A DNA stretch of 64,000 nucleotides from assembly GCF_014650995.1 (NCBI RefSeq), contig NZ_BMWA01000034.1, forward strand, positions 1 to 64,000, written 5' to 3'. The notes under the pieces were generated by a model. It was given only the letters and a program-made list of their open reading frames with translations. It had not been told where the DNA came from and did not search any database. The DNA is from Streptomyces viridiviolaceus (lineage in GTDB: Bacteria > Actinomycetota > Actinomycetes > Streptomycetales > Streptomycetaceae). Made by a program: the position numbers and the translations under genes. How positions within the stretch are numbered: position 1 is the first letter of the stretch; each line of letters starts with the position of its first letter. Below, piece after piece: positions 36,046 to 46,126 of this stretch.

Positions 36046-37473
36046 TCAGGCGCTGTCGGAGGCGGCGCCGCTCAGCGGGGACGACCGGCCGGGGAGTGCG
36101 GCGGAGCCTTCGTCCGTCAGATCCCGGCCGCGTGTTTCGGTGATGCGCCAGATGGCCAGCGCGGTCACGAGCCCGCAGACGATGACCAGACCCGAGAGGG
36201 GGGCGCTGCGCATGCCGCCCGAGGCGGAGAGCAGACTGCTGGCGATCAGCGGGGTGAACCCGCTGCCGATCAGCGCGGCCAACTGGTAGCCCATGGACGC
36301 CCCGGTGTAGCGGACCTCGGTGCCGAACATCTCGGACAGCAGCGGCCCCAGCGGCGCGTACATGGCGGACTGCAGCAGCTGGCCGAGGAGTATGCCGAGG
36401 ATGAGCAGGGTGGGCGACTTCGCGTCGATGAGGGCGAACATGGGGAAGGCGAGCAGCACGATGCCCACGGCTCCGCTCAGCACGACCGTCCGGCGTCCGA
36501 CGCGGTCGGACAGCGCCGAGAAGAGCGGAATCGTCACCAGGCCCAGGACCGAGGCGGCGATGAGGCCGTTCATCACTTCCGAGGTGGCGTACCCGATGCC
36601 CGTGGCGTAGGTGAGGATGAAGATGCTGATCATCCCGGTCAGGGCGAAGGGCCCGATACCGACGGCGCACGCGAGGACCAGGGCCCGGGGCCTGCGCAGC
36701 ACCTGCGCGAGCGGAATGCGGGACGGACCGCCCGCCTCCCGCTCCTTCTGTGCCGCGAGAGCCCGCTGGAACAGCGGGCTCTCACTGATGCTGATCCGCA
36801 CGTACAGGCCGATGCCCAGCAGCAGCGCGCTGAACAGGAACGGGATGCGCCAGCCCCAGTCCATGAACTGCTCCCGGGGCAGGAGCGTGGTCGCGGTGAC
36901 CGCGACCGTGGACAGGAGGAAACCGATCGGCGATCCCATCTGCATGACACCGTTCCACAGGCCGCGGCGCCGCGCGTCGGCGTGCTCGACGACCATCAGC
37001 GTCGCGCCGCCCCACTCACCGCCGATGGCGATGCCCTGGACGACGCGGAAGAGGACCAGGAGGGCGGGGGCCGCGATGCCGATCGTGTCGTACGTGGGCA
37101 GCAACCCGATCAGGAAGCTCGCCGCCCCCATGAGGACCATGGTGAGGACGAGCATCCTCTTACGGCCGAGCCGGTCTCCGAAGTGGCCGAAGACGGCCCC
37201 GCCGACGGGCCGCGCGACATAGCCGGCGGCCAGCGTTCCGAACGCGGCGATCGTGCCGACCGTGGGATTCGACTCGGGGAAGAACAAGGGGCCGAAGACG
37301 AGCGCGGCCATCGTGCCGTAGAGCAGGAAGTCGTAGTACTCGATGACGGTGCCGAGCAGGCTCGACAGTGCCACCTTGCGCAGCAGGGCCGGGCTCGCGG
37401 CCGTGGAGGCGCTCCGGGGCGTCTCCGGCTTCTTCGGTCTCCCGGGCTTCTGCGGGGACGGTGCGGCGGACAT
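36046..37473 (-). CDS. MFS transporter, MHS type, in steroid operon
   Basis: A 475-residue, 12-helix symporter. Markers are GTVIEYYDFLLYGTMAALVF, FGDRLGRKRMLVL, QGIAIGGEWGGATLMVVEHA and RYTGASMGYQLAALIGSG. ATG 37473 follows GAGGGAG. It is embedded between acyl-CoA dehydrogenase genes. MHS carriers accept carboxylates, so a steroid acid or HIP-like degradation acid is the likely cargo. The locus has no visible Mce importer. Confidence 0.85.
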   Translation of the reverse strand: MSAAPSPQKPGRPKKPETPRSASTAASPALLRKVALSSLLGTVIEYYDFLLYGTMAALVFGPLFFPESNPTVGTIAAFGTLAAGYVARPVGGAVFGHFGDRLGRKRMLVLTMVLMGAASFLIGLLPTYDTIGIAAPALLVLFRVVQGIAIGGEWGGATLMVVEHADARRRGLWNGVMQMGSPIGFLLSTVAVTATTLLPREQFMDWGWRIPFLFSALLLGIGLYVRISISESPLFQRALAAQKEREAGGPSRIPLAQVLRRPRALVLACAVGIGPFALTGMISIFILTYATGIGYATSEVMNGLIAASVLGLVTIPLFSALSDRVGRRTVVLSGAVGIVLLAFPMFALIDAKSPTLLILGILLGQLLQSAMYAPLGPLLSEMFGTEVRYTGASMGYQLAALIGSGFTPLIASSLLSASGGMRSAPLSGLVIVCGLVTALAIWRITETRGRDLTDEGSAALPGRSSPLSGAASDSA

Positions 37474-37598
37474 GGCTGACTCCCTCGAGCGGTAGGGACG
37501 TTGGGGAGGAACGAGCGGTGATGTGCCGTGCGGGTGCCCGACGGCAGCTCTCCCGGGCGGGGTGGTCCCGGGGAGGGCGGCGGTGGGGAGGGGTGGGA

Positions 37599-38585
37599 TC
37601 AGACGGCGAGGACGCGCGCGCGGCAGGCGGCCGGCGTGCCCCAGGCGGACCGCAGCGCGCGGGCCTTGCGGATCCACAGGGAGAGGTCGAACTCGTCGGT
37701 GTAGCCGAGGGCACCGTGGAGGTGCAGGGCCGTTCGGGCCGCGGTGTACGTGGCTTCGCACGCGGACACCTTCGCGGCCGCGATCTCCCGGCCGGCGCCC
37801 GGATCCGCCGACGCCAGCGCAAGGGCCGCGGCATGAACCAGGGGCTGGGCGAACTCCAGGGCGATCAACACGTCGGCCAGGCGGTGCTTGACGGCCTGGA
37901 ACGATCCGATGGCCACCCCGAACTGGGTGCGTTGTCCGACGTATTCGACCGTCCGCGCCAGCAGCGTACGGCCCAGCCCGAGGGCCTGGGCGGCTGTGGC
38001 CAGCGCCGCGACGTCGGCGGCGTGCGCGGCCGCGGCCGTCACACCGGCCCCGTGCGCCAGGACGGTTCCGCCGAGCGGCCGGGCCAGCCGGCGTGCCGGG
38101 TCGGCGGACTGCTGGAGGGGACCGGCCGTCGCCGCCAGGCGTACGGTGTCGTCGTCCACGACGAAGACCGCGTCGGCGGCGTCGGCGTCCAGGGCGTAGG
38201 GGCTGTCGGGGGAGAGCGGGCAGAGGGTGGCGACGGTCTTGCCGGAGGCGATGCCGGGCAACCAGGCGGCGGCCGCCTCGTCGCCCACGCGGTCGAGGAA
38301 GGCCGCCGCGGCCACCGTCTCCACGAGCGGACCCGGTACGGCGTGGCGCCCCAGTTCCGTGAAGGCGACGGCGAGTTCGACCGGCAGCGGACCCAGCCCG
38401 TCGTGCCGTTCCGGTACGGCGAGGGCGAAGACCCCGGCCTCGGCGAGCCGGGACCAGAGCGCGCGGCCGGGCGCGGTGTCCCCGGCGGCCCACGCCCGGA
38501 CGACCGCGGGGGTGTCGGCCGCCGCCAGCATTGCGTCCAGCGAGCGGGCGAACTCCCGCTGTTCGTCGTCGAGGAGGAACCGCAT
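37599..38585 (-). CDS. Acyl-CoA dehydrogenase, FadE32-like small subunit
   Basis: A 328-residue chain, shorter than the usual 380. It begins MRFLLDDEQREFARSLDAML and contains TQFGVAIGSFQAVKHRLADV and ALHLHGALGYTDEFDLSLWI. The ATG overlaps the stop of the preceding fadE by one base (TGATG), implying translational coupling and a heteromeric complex with it. In mycobacteria FadE31/32/33 finish ring C/D acyl-CoA oxidation under KstR2. Confidence 0.82.
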   Translation of the reverse strand: MRFLLDDEQREFARSLDAMLAAADTPAVVRAWAAGDTAPGRALWSRLAEAGVFALAVPERHDGLGPLPVELAVAFTELGRHAVPGPLVETVAAAAFLDRVGDEAAAAWLPGIASGKTVATLCPLSPDSPYALDADAADAVFVVDDDTVRLAATAGPLQQSADPARRLARPLGGTVLAHGAGVTAAAAHAADVAALATAAQALGLGRTLLARTVEYVGQRTQFGVAIGSFQAVKHRLADVLIALEFAQPLVHAAALALASADPGAGREIAAAKVSACEATYTAARTALHLHGALGYTDEFDLSLWIRKARALRSAWGTPAACRARVLAV

Positions 38586-39754
38586 CACCGACGTCCCTTC
38601 GGCAGACCGAGCAGGCGCTCGGCGATGATGTCGCGCTGGATCTCGTTGGTGCCGGCGTAGACGGGCCCGGCGAGCGAGAAGGTGTATCCCTCGGCCCAAC
38701 TCCCGTGGGCGGGAGCCTCCTCGGCCTCGTCGGACAGTTCGCCGTACGGGCCGAGCAGGTCTAGGGCCGTCTCGTGGAGGGCGATGTCCAGCTCGGACCA
38801 GAAGACCTTGTTGAGGCTCGACTCGGCGCCGATCGATCCTCCCGCGGCGATGCGCGAGGCGCCCGCGTAGGTGAAGAGCCGGTACGCGCGGGCGCCGATG
38901 ACCGCGTCGGCGACCCGGTCGCGCAGGGCGGTGTCGTCAGGATCCGCGCCGGACCGCCACAGCGTGGTCAGACGGTCGGCGGCCGCCGTGAAGCGCCCCG
39001 GGCTGCGCAGTGTCAGCCCGCGCTCGTTCCCCGCCGTGCTCATCGCGACCCGCCAGCCCTGGCCCGGCTCGCCGATCACGTCCTCGTCGGGTACGAAGAC
39101 GTCGTCGAGGAACAGTTCCGCGAACGCGGGCTTGCCGTCGAGGCGGCCGATCGGCCGTACGGTCACACCGTCCGCGCGCAGCGGGAACATGAGGTAGGTG
39201 AGGCCGTGGTGCGGTCTGTCGGCGTCGGGGTCGCTGCGGAAGAGGCCGAACGCGCGGTCGGCGAAGGCCGCCCGGGACGACCAGGTCTTCTGGCCGCTCA
39301 ACCGCCAGCCGCCGTCGGTCCGTACGGCCGTGGAGCGCAGCGACGCCAGGTCGGAGCCCGACTCCGGCTCCGACCACGCCTGGGCCCAGATCACCTCGCC
39401 GCTCGCCATGGGGGGGAGGACGCGGGCGCGTTGCTCCGGCGTACCGTGCTCGAAGAGGGTGGGGGCGAGGAGATTGATGCCGTTCTGGCTGACCCGGCCG
39501 GGCGCGCCGGCCGCGTAGTACTCCTCCTCGAAGATCAGCCACTGGAGGATCGAGACCCCTCGGCCGCCGTACTCCTCGGGCCAGGAGACCACCGACCAGC
39601 GGTCCGCGAACAGCGTGCGCTCCCAGTCGCGGTGGGCGGCGAAGCCCCGGGCGGTCTCCAGGGAGGGCAAGGGGGCGGCGGGGACGTGGGCGGCGAGCCA
39701 CTCGCGGGCCTCGGCGCGGAACGCGTCCTCCGCCGCCGTGAAGTCGAGATCCAT
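38585..39754 (-). CDS. Acyl-CoA dehydrogenase, FadE31-like large subunit
   Basis: A 389-residue chain: WLAAHVPAAPLPSLETARGF, WPEEYGGRGVSILQWLIFEE, WAQAWSEPESGSDLASLRST and YAGTNEIQRDIIAERLLGLP. In the last motif the residue where medium-chain dehydrogenases carry the catalytic Glu is Ala, as in FadE30 here. The base must lie elsewhere or in the partner chain. The start overlaps the crotonase stop by one base. It is downstream of a KstR2-like operator. Confidence 0.84.
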   Translation of the reverse strand: MDLDFTAAEDAFRAEAREWLAAHVPAAPLPSLETARGFAAHRDWERTLFADRWSVVSWPEEYGGRGVSILQWLIFEEEYYAAGAPGRVSQNGINLLAPTLFEHGTPEQRARVLPPMASGEVIWAQAWSEPESGSDLASLRSTAVRTDGGWRLSGQKTWSSRAAFADRAFGLFRSDPDADRPHHGLTYLMFPLRADGVTVRPIGRLDGKPAFAELFLDDVFVPDEDVIGEPGQGWRVAMSTAGNERGLTLRSPGRFTAAADRLTTLWRSGADPDDTALRDRVADAVIGARAYRLFTYAGASRIAAGGSIGAESSLNKVFWSELDIALHETALDLLGPYGELSDEAEEAPAHGSWAEGYTFSLAGPVYAGTNEIQRDIIAERLLGLPKGRR

Positions 39755-40611
39755 CAGGCACCCGCCTCCTTCATCGCGCGGATGTCCATCCCGCCGAGCG
39801 AGTCCCGCGCCGTCTCCGCGTTGTGCGCGTGCGCCAGGTGGTGCAGTCCGAAGACGGAGTCCATCCCGGTGTGCAGGCCCTGCAGATCCTCGGCCTGGTT
39901 GACGGCACGCTTGGTCAGCGCCAGCCCCAGGCGGGGCATCTCGGCCACCCGGGCGGCCAGTTCCATCGTCCGGTCGGACAGTTCCGCTCGCGGCACCACC
40001 CGGTTGACCATGCCGACCTCGTACGCGCGCTGGGCGCTCATCCGGTCGCCGGTGAACAGGAACTCCTTCGCCACGCGAGGCGGCATCACCCACGGGTGGG
40101 CGAAGTACTCCACGCCCGGGATCCCCATGCGCACCACGGGGTCCGCGAAGAACGCGTCCTCGGAGGCAACGATCAGATCGCAGACCCAGGCGAGCATCAG
40201 GCCGCCCGCGACGCAGGCGCCCTGCACCGAGGCGATCACCGGCTTCGGCAGCCCGCGCCAGCGGCGGCACATGCCCAGGTAGACCTCGGACTCGCGGGCG
40301 AAGCGGCTCTCCGCCCCCTCCTTGTCCGAGTGGTCCCACCAGAGCCCTGCCTTGCGGTCGAACGGCAGGTGGGCGTCCCGCTCCGGGGTGCCGATGTCGT
40401 GGCCGGCGGAGAAGTGCTTCCCCGCTCCGGCGAGGACGACGACCTTGACCTCGTCGTCGTCGGCCGCGCGGTAGAAGGCCCGGTCCAGGGCGTACGTCAT
40501 CGCGGAGTTCTGGGCGTTGCGGTAGTCGGGCCGGTCCATGGTGACCACGGCGACGGGGCCGCGGCGTTCGTAGCGGACAGGCGATGTGGGCGCGGTGTGG
40601 GCAGCTGACAT
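39754..40611 (-). CDS. Crotonase-fold protein without the two hydratase glutamates
   Basis: A 285-residue enoyl-CoA hydratase/isomerase-superfamily protein. The oxyanion-hole segments KHFSAGHDIG and CVAGGLMLAWVCDLIVASED are present. At the positions of the two catalytic Glu of rat hydratase (GGGCEL and QPE) it has Met (GGLML) and Val (FADPV), so simple hydration is unlikely. It may be a hydrolase, isomerase or C-C lyase on a steroid acyl-CoA. ATG 40611 (GGAGGGG upstream) is preferred to 40632, which lies in the operator. It heads the operon with fadE31-like genes. Confidence 0.8.
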   Translation of the reverse strand: MSAAHTAPTSPVRYERRGPVAVVTMDRPDYRNAQNSAMTYALDRAFYRAADDDEVKVVVLAGAGKHFSAGHDIGTPERDAHLPFDRKAGLWWDHSDKEGAESRFARESEVYLGMCRRWRGLPKPVIASVQGACVAGGLMLAWVCDLIVASEDAFFADPVVRMGIPGVEYFAHPWVMPPRVAKEFLFTGDRMSAQRAYEVGMVNRVVPRAELSDRTMELAARVAEMPRLGLALTKRAVNQAEDLQGLHTGMDSVFGLHHLAHAHNAETARDSLGGMDIRAMKEAGA

Positions 40612-40627
40612 GCGCCCCTCCTTCCCT

Positions 40628-40641
40628 AACAAGTGTTTGGT
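40628..40641. promoter_or_regulatory. KstR2-like operator, copy 1
   Basis: AACAAGTGTTTGGT matches the mycobacterial KstR2 consensus AnCAAGnnCTTGnT at all but one defined position. It lies in the divergent gap between the crotonase (start 40611) and fadE30 (start 40714), and so can control both. Confidence 0.8.
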
Positions 40642-40713
40642 AGGTTAGCTTACGGGTCCTCGACCGTCGAGAAGTCGAGCCGTCCATTCGCCGAGAGCCG
40701 TCCGGAGCCGCCC

Positions 40714-41880
40714 ATGAGCAGCGTCGAGGAGTTCCGCACCGAGGTCCGCAGCTGGCTGCACGACAACCTCACGGGTGAGTTCGCCGCCCTGCGCGGACGA
40801 GGCGGCCCCGGCCGGGAGCACGAAGCCTTCGCCGAACGCCTGGCCTGGGAACGGCACATGGCCGCCGCCGGCTGGACCTGCGTCGGCTGGCCCGCGGAGT
40901 ACGGCGGCCGCGGCGCCACCCTCGAACAGCAGGTCGCCTTCCACGAGGAGTACGCCCTCGCGGACGCCCCCGCCCGCGTGGGCCACATCGGCGAGCAACT
41001 GCTCGGCCCCACCCTGATCGCCTTCGGCACCCCCGAGCAGCGCGACCGCTTCCTGCCCCGGATCGTCGCCGTGGAGGAACTGTGGTGCCAGGGCTACAGC
41101 GAGCCGGACGCCGGATCGGACCTGGCGAACGTGCGGACCCGGGCCGAGCTCCACGGCGACGAGTGGGTGGTCACCGGGCAGAAGATCTGGACCTCACTCG
41201 CGCACGAGTCCGACTGGTGTTTCGTCGTCGCCCGCACCGAGCCCGGTTCCACCCGGCACCGCGGCCTGTCCTATCTGCTGGTCCCGCTGGACCAGCCCGG
41301 TGTGGAGGTCCGGCCGATCACCCAGCTGACCGGCACCTCCGAGTTCAACGAGGTCTTCTTCGACGGCGCCCGCACACAGGCGTCGGACATCGTCGGAGCG
41401 CCGGGCGAGGGATGGAAGGTCGCCATGGCCACGCTCGGCTTCGAGCGCGGCGTGTCCACCCTCGGCCAACAGGTCGGTTTCCGGCGCGAGCTGGAGTCCG
41501 TCATCGAGCTGGCGAAGCGCAACGGCGCGGCCGAGGACCCGCTGATCCGCGACCGGATCGCCCAGGCCTGGATCGGCCTGGAGATCATCCGCGGCAACGC
41601 GCTGCGCATGCTCGACGGTGTCGCGGCGGGGGCGCCCGGCCCCGAGGCGTCCATCGGCAAGATCTTCTGGGCGACCTGGCACCGCGAGCTGGGCGAGCTC
41701 GCCATGGACGTCTGCGGCGCCGGCGGAATGCTGGCCGCCGGTGAGCCGTACGACCTCACCGACTGGCAGCGGCTGTTCCTGTTCTCCCGCTCCGACACCA
41801 TCTACGCCGGATCGAACGAGATCCAGCGGACCGTCATCGCCGAGCGAGTGCTCGGTCTCCCCAAGGAGGTTCGCCCATGA
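40714..41880 (+). CDS. fadE30: Acyl-CoA dehydrogenase FadE30-like
   Basis: A 388-residue acyl-CoA dehydrogenase (WPAEYGGRGATLEQQVAFHE, WCQGYSEPDAGSDLANVRTR, IYAGSNEIQRTVIAERVLGL). The order fadE30-ipdF-kstR2-fadA6 is the same as Rv3560c-Rv3559c-Rv3557c-Rv3556c, a strong argument for assignment. In mycobacteria FadE30 performs the first dehydrogenation of the HIP-CoA propionyl side chain. ATG 40714 follows CGGAG. Its stop overlaps the next ATG by four bases. Transcription starts beside the KstR2-like operator. Confidence 0.87.
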   Translation: MSSVEEFRTEVRSWLHDNLTGEFAALRGRGGPGREHEAFAERLAWERHMAAAGWTCVGWPAEYGGRGATLEQQVAFHEEYALADAPARVGHIGEQLLGPTLIAFGTPEQRDRFLPRIVAVEELWCQGYSEPDAGSDLANVRTRAELHGDEWVVTGQKIWTSLAHESDWCFVVARTEPGSTRHRGLSYLLVPLDQPGVEVRPITQLTGTSEFNEVFFDGARTQASDIVGAPGEGWKVAMATLGFERGVSTLGQQVGFRRELESVIELAKRNGAAEDPLIRDRIAQAWIGLEIIRGNALRMLDGVAAGAPGPEASIGKIFWATWHRELGELAMDVCGAGGMLAAGEPYDLTDWQRLFLFSRSDTIYAGSNEIQRTVIAERVLGLPKEVRP

Positions 41881-42665
41881 CCTCGGCCCCGCCGCCGTAC
41901 GTGCCCGGCCACCGCCTGCTCGCCGGCCGCACCGCGGTCGTCACCGCCGCCGCGGGCGCCGGCATCGGCGGCGCGACCGCCAGACGGCTGCTCGAGGAAG
42001 GCGCGCGCGTGGTGGTCTCCGACGCACACGCCCGCAGGCTGAAGGAGTCCGAGGCGGAACTGGCCGCGGAGTTCGGCGCCGACCGCGTGACGTCACTGCC
42101 CTGCGACGTGACCGACGAGGCACAGGTCACGGCGCTCTTCGACCTCGCCGAGGAGCGGCACGGCCGACTCGACATCGTCGTCAACAACGCCGGGCTCGGC
42201 GGCACGACCGACCTCGTCGACATGGCCGACGAGCAGTGGGACAAAGTCCTCGACGTCACCCTGAACGGCACCTTCCGCTGCACGCGCGCCGCACTGCGCC
42301 GGATGAAGGCGGCAGGCAGCGGGGGCGTCGTCGTCAACAACGCCTCGGTGATCGGCTGGCGCGCCCAAAAGGGCCAGTCGCACTACGCCGCCGCCAAGGC
42401 CGGGGTCATGGCGCTCACCCGCTGCGCCGCGCTGGAGGCCGCCGAGTACGGCGTGCGCGTCAACGCCGTCTCACCGAGCCTGGCCATGCACCCGCACCTG
42501 GTCAAGGTCACCACACCCGAGCTGCTACAGGAGCTGACCTCACGCGAGGCGTTCGGCCGCCACGCCGAGCCGTGGGAGGTCGCCAACGCCATCGTCTTCC
42601 TGGCCAGCGGCTACTCCTCGTACATGACCGGAGAGGTCCTGTCGGTCAGCAGCCAGCATGCGTGA
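41877..42665 (+). CDS. ipdF: SDR oxidoreductase IpdF-like (5-hydroxy-HIP-type dehydrogenase)
   Basis: A 262-residue short-chain dehydrogenase. The cofactor loop is AVVTAAAGAGIGGATARRLL. NNAGLGG, the catalytic Ser in NNASVIGWRAQKG and Tyr/Lys in SHYAAAKAGV complete the active site. It is the positional counterpart of Rv3559c/IpdF, which oxidises the ring hydroxyl of hydroxylated HIP-CoA intermediates to the ketone needed for ring opening. It is translationally coupled to fadE30 (ATGA). Confidence 0.83.
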   Translation: MTSAPPPYVPGHRLLAGRTAVVTAAAGAGIGGATARRLLEEGARVVVSDAHARRLKESEAELAAEFGADRVTSLPCDVTDEAQVTALFDLAEERHGRLDIVVNNAGLGGTTDLVDMADEQWDKVLDVTLNGTFRCTRAALRRMKAAGSGGVVVNNASVIGWRAQKGQSHYAAAKAGVMALTRCAALEAAEYGVRVNAVSPSLAMHPHLVKVTTPELLQELTSREAFGRHAEPWEVANAIVFLASGYSSYMTGEVLSVSSQHA

Positions 42666-42680
42666 AGCAAGAACGGCCAG

Positions 42681-43304
42681 GTGTCCACGAGCAGCAGTGA
42701 CCGCGAGAAGACCGCGATGAGCGCGTCGCCCGAGCGGCGCGAGGAACTCCTGGCCACCGCCGCCGAGGTGTTCGCCGCACAGGGCTACAACGCCACCACC
42801 GTCCGCAAGATCGCCGACGCGGCGGGCATGCTCGCGGGCAGCCTCTACTACCACTTCGACTCCAAGGAGTCGATGCTCGACGAGATCCTCTCCGCCTTCC
42901 TGGACGAGCTCTGGGCCCGGTACGACGCCGTGCTCGCCGCCGGGCTCGGCCCCAGAGAGACCATCGAGGCCCTCGTCACCGAGTCCTTCCGGGAGATCGA
43001 CCGGCACCGTGCCGCGGTCGCCATCTACCAGAAGGAGTCCAGACACCTCCAGACCCAGCCGCGCTTCGCCCATCTCGCCGGCTCGCAGCAGCAGTTCGAG
43101 AAGGCGTGGCTGGGAACGCTGGAGCGCGGAGTGGCCGACCAGGTCTTCCGCGCCGATCTCGACGTCCGGCTCACCTACCGCTTCGTGCGCGACACCGTGT
43201 GGGTCGCCGCGTCCTGGTACCGGCCGGGCGGACAGCACAGCCCGGAGGAGATCGCCCGCCAGTACCTGTCGATGGTGCTGGAGGGAATCGCTCTGCGCGA
43301 ATGA
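42681..43304 (+). CDS. kstR2: TetR-family repressor KstR2-like
   Basis: A 207-residue TetR regulator. The HTH is FAAQGYNATTVRKIADAAGM, followed by LAGSLYYHFDSKESMLDEIL. The ligand domain closely follows mycobacterial KstR2 (AVAIYQKESRHLQTQPRFAH; TYRFVRDTVWVAASWYRPGG). KstR2 is released by HIP-CoA. GTG 42681 and ATG 42717 are both possible starts; the ribosome sites are weak. Its likely targets are the two 14-mers at 40628 and 51537. It is co-transcribed with fadE30, so it is probably autoregulated. Confidence 0.88.
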   Translation: MSTSSSDREKTAMSASPERREELLATAAEVFAAQGYNATTVRKIADAAGMLAGSLYYHFDSKESMLDEILSAFLDELWARYDAVLAAGLGPRETIEALVTESFREIDRHRAAVAIYQKESRHLQTQPRFAHLAGSQQQFEKAWLGTLERGVADQVFRADLDVRLTYRFVRDTVWVAASWYRPGGQHSPEEIARQYLSMVLEGIALRE

Positions 43305-43331
43305 CACTGCAGACATCGAAAAGGAGCGGCC

Positions 43332-44489
<1,158 letters not shown>

Positions 44490-44496
44490 CGCACGG

Positions 44497-44537
44497 GGAG
44501 CCGGAGCGCCACGACGGCGTCGTGGCGCTCCGGCTCC
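44497..44537. terminator. 19-bp-stem bidirectional terminator
   Basis: GGAGCCGGAGCGCCACGAC (44497-44515) is perfectly complementary to 44519-44537 with a 3-base loop. It separates convergent fadA6 and the VOC gene. Confidence 0.88.
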
Positions 44538-44564
44538 TGGGACGTCCCCGACCGCACGCGGCAG

Positions 44565-45119
44565 TCAGCGGGGTGGGGGCCCGTCGGACCGTGCCCCGGC
44601 GAAGACCTCTTGCCAGACGCCGTGATCGGTGCGGGGGCCGCCCGGGGTGTCCGCACCGTACGTGGCGATCTCGGCGTCGATGTCGAGGGGCCGGGTGGGC
44701 GAGGCCATGGCGGCGAGTTCCCCGGCCACGGCGTGGTCGGGAACCAGCCAGCACACCTCGAATTCGAGGCCGTCCGGATCGCGGGCGTACACAGCCTTGG
44801 TGGAGGCGTGGTCGCTCGCCCCGGTCAGGGCACCGGCCTCGGCCAGACGGGTCCGCATCCGACGGAGATCGGCCAGGGTCTCCACCTCCCAGGCCAGGTG
44901 GTACAGGCCGACCTGGCCGGCGCGGGGCCCGGGGCCCGGCCGCGGGCACTGGAACAGGCCGAGGTCGTGGTCGTTGGCGGAGCCGGCCGCCTGGAGGAAG
45001 ACGGCTGAGGGAAACGCCCGTGGCAGCGGCCGGAACCCGAGGACGTCACGGTAGAAGGCGGTGCTGCGCTCCAGGTCCGAGACGAAGAGCACGGCGTGGT
45101 TCAGCCGGTGGATCGGCAT
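44565..45119 (-). CDS. VOC-superfamily (glyoxalase/extradiol dioxygenase-like) protein
   Basis: A 184-residue protein with one VOC module: RLNHAVLFVSDLERSTAFYR, the metal-type His74 in GLYHLAWEVETLADLRR, and DPDGLEFEVCW supplying the Glu ligand. His8, His74 and Glu119/121 could form a facial triad. At this length it is not HsaC (about 300 residues, two modules); it is closer to CatE/glyoxalase-like single-module proteins. ATG 45119 is chosen. It is 81 bp downstream of the Dabb gene and may be in the same transcript. Confidence 0.8.
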   Translation of the reverse strand: MPIHRLNHAVLFVSDLERSTAFYRDVLGFRPLPRAFPSAVFLQAAGSANDHDLGLFQCPRPGPGPRAGQVGLYHLAWEVETLADLRRMRTRLAEAGALTGASDHASTKAVYARDPDGLEFEVCWLVPDHAVAGELAAMASPTRPLDIDAEIATYGADTPGGPRTDHGVWQEVFAGARSDGPPPR

Positions 45120-45200
45120 GGCGAGACTCCGTTCGTGATCGGTTCGGAAGGGGACACGCTCGGTGGCGGCCACCTGCGTGCCGGGTCGTGCAGCCCGCGC

Positions 45201-45797
45201 TCAGCGCGGCACCAGCACCGCGTCCTCGCTCCAGCGGAAGACGTGGGCGAGCCGCGGCTCCACGATCCCGGCGCCCGGCACCTCGCCGTCGAACCAGCGG
45301 TCCACGCAGGTCCAGTGGTAGGGATGGCTCAGGTACTCCCCGGTCAGGCCCTCGACGTCCCGGTACTCCTGCTCCCACACGTGCGTCCACCGGGAGGGCG
45401 TGAGGGCCTGGTCCACGCGGCTCAGCGCCCAGGACCGGATGGTGGAGACGTGATCCGGTATGGCGAGGAGATCCGCCTCCAGCCGGGCGACGAGACCGTC
45501 CGGCGTCCCTGGCCGGACCGCGAGCAGCAGCGTCCGCTTCACGCGCGCGCCGGGCAGCGGTACGGCCCGGCTCCGTACGGGGGCGAGAGCAACGGTGTCG
45601 AGCGGCTGCGGCACGCCCAGCCCGGCAGCGATGCCGACGGGCGACCGATCCGCCGTCACGTCCCAGGTGATGCCGGTACCGCCGAAGCTGCCGGGCAGGT
45701 CGGGCCCCGCCGAGGACGCCGACACGCCGGCGATGTCGACCGCCGCGTCGTACACCGCGCTCTCGCCGGCCGGGAGCAGCGCGACCCAGCGGGTCAT
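45201..45797 (-). CDS. Dabb (stress-responsive A/B barrel)-domain protein
   Basis: A 198-residue protein. Residues about 85-180 resemble a Dabb ferredoxin-like barrel (VKRTLLLAVRPGTPDGLVAR, SRWTHVWEQEYRDVEGLTGE, YLSHPYHWTCVDRWF). The N-terminal 80 residues may be a second, diverged copy (RWVALLPAGESAVYDAAVDI). Its ATG overlaps the preceding stop by four bases. Related small barrels catalyse cofactor-free cyclisation, decarboxylation or isomerisation, or are structural. Function here is unknown. Confidence 0.7.
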   Translation of the reverse strand: MTRWVALLPAGESAVYDAAVDIAGVSASSAGPDLPGSFGGTGITWDVTADRSPVGIAAGLGVPQPLDTVALAPVRSRAVPLPGARVKRTLLLAVRPGTPDGLVARLEADLLAIPDHVSTIRSWALSRVDQALTPSRWTHVWEQEYRDVEGLTGEYLSHPYHWTCVDRWFDGEVPGAGIVEPRLAHVFRWSEDAVLVPR

Positions 45798-46126
45798 GCC
45801 GCCCCGCCTTCCGCATCGAAGTCGACCGGCTCCAGCACCTGGCGGTCACGGTCCAGCGCGATCTCGTCCGTGCGCGCCCAGAACTCGGCGACCCGCGGAT
45901 CACGGCCGGACGCGGCGCGTGCGGCGAAGAACGAGCCGCTGTCCGGCAGCGCCCACAGGACGCGGACGGCCACCGTGTCCGGAGCGGTCCAGGTGCGCCA
46001 GACGCGCTCGGCGCGCATGCCGCGGTCGCGGGCGCCCGGCAGGTAGTCGGCGCGCCAGCGCCGCAGCCATCCCGCGACCTGGTCGCCGGAGAGGACGACG
46101 GTGTCGATGATGTGGACCCCGCTCAT
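45794..46126 (-). CDS. Small ABM/NIPSNAP-like dimeric barrel protein
   Basis: A 110-residue protein, MSGVHIIDTVVLSGDQVAGW, with alternating strand-helix pattern (RRWRADYLPGARDRGMRAER; TVAVRVLWALPDSGSFFAAR) and a C-terminal WARTDEIALDRDRQVLEP. It looks like a ferredoxin-like alpha/beta barrel. Its ATG overlaps the LLM stop by one base and its stop overlaps the Dabb start by four, so the three are tightly coupled. No precise family was recognised. Confidence 0.7.
   Translation of the reverse strand: MSGVHIIDTVVLSGDQVAGWLRRWRADYLPGARDRGMRAERVWRTWTAPDTVAVRVLWALPDSGSFFAARAASGRDPRVAEFWARTDEIALDRDRQVLEPVDFDAEGGAA

Noticed and set aside
39754..40611. Ordinary enoyl-CoA hydratase (EchA19-like)
   Set aside because: Both catalytic Glu positions are replaced and the sequence does not follow EchA19 as I recall it.
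44565..45119. VOC protein as HsaC (steroid extradiol dioxygenase)
   Set aside because: HsaC is about 300 residues with two VOC modules. This protein has one module and 184 residues.
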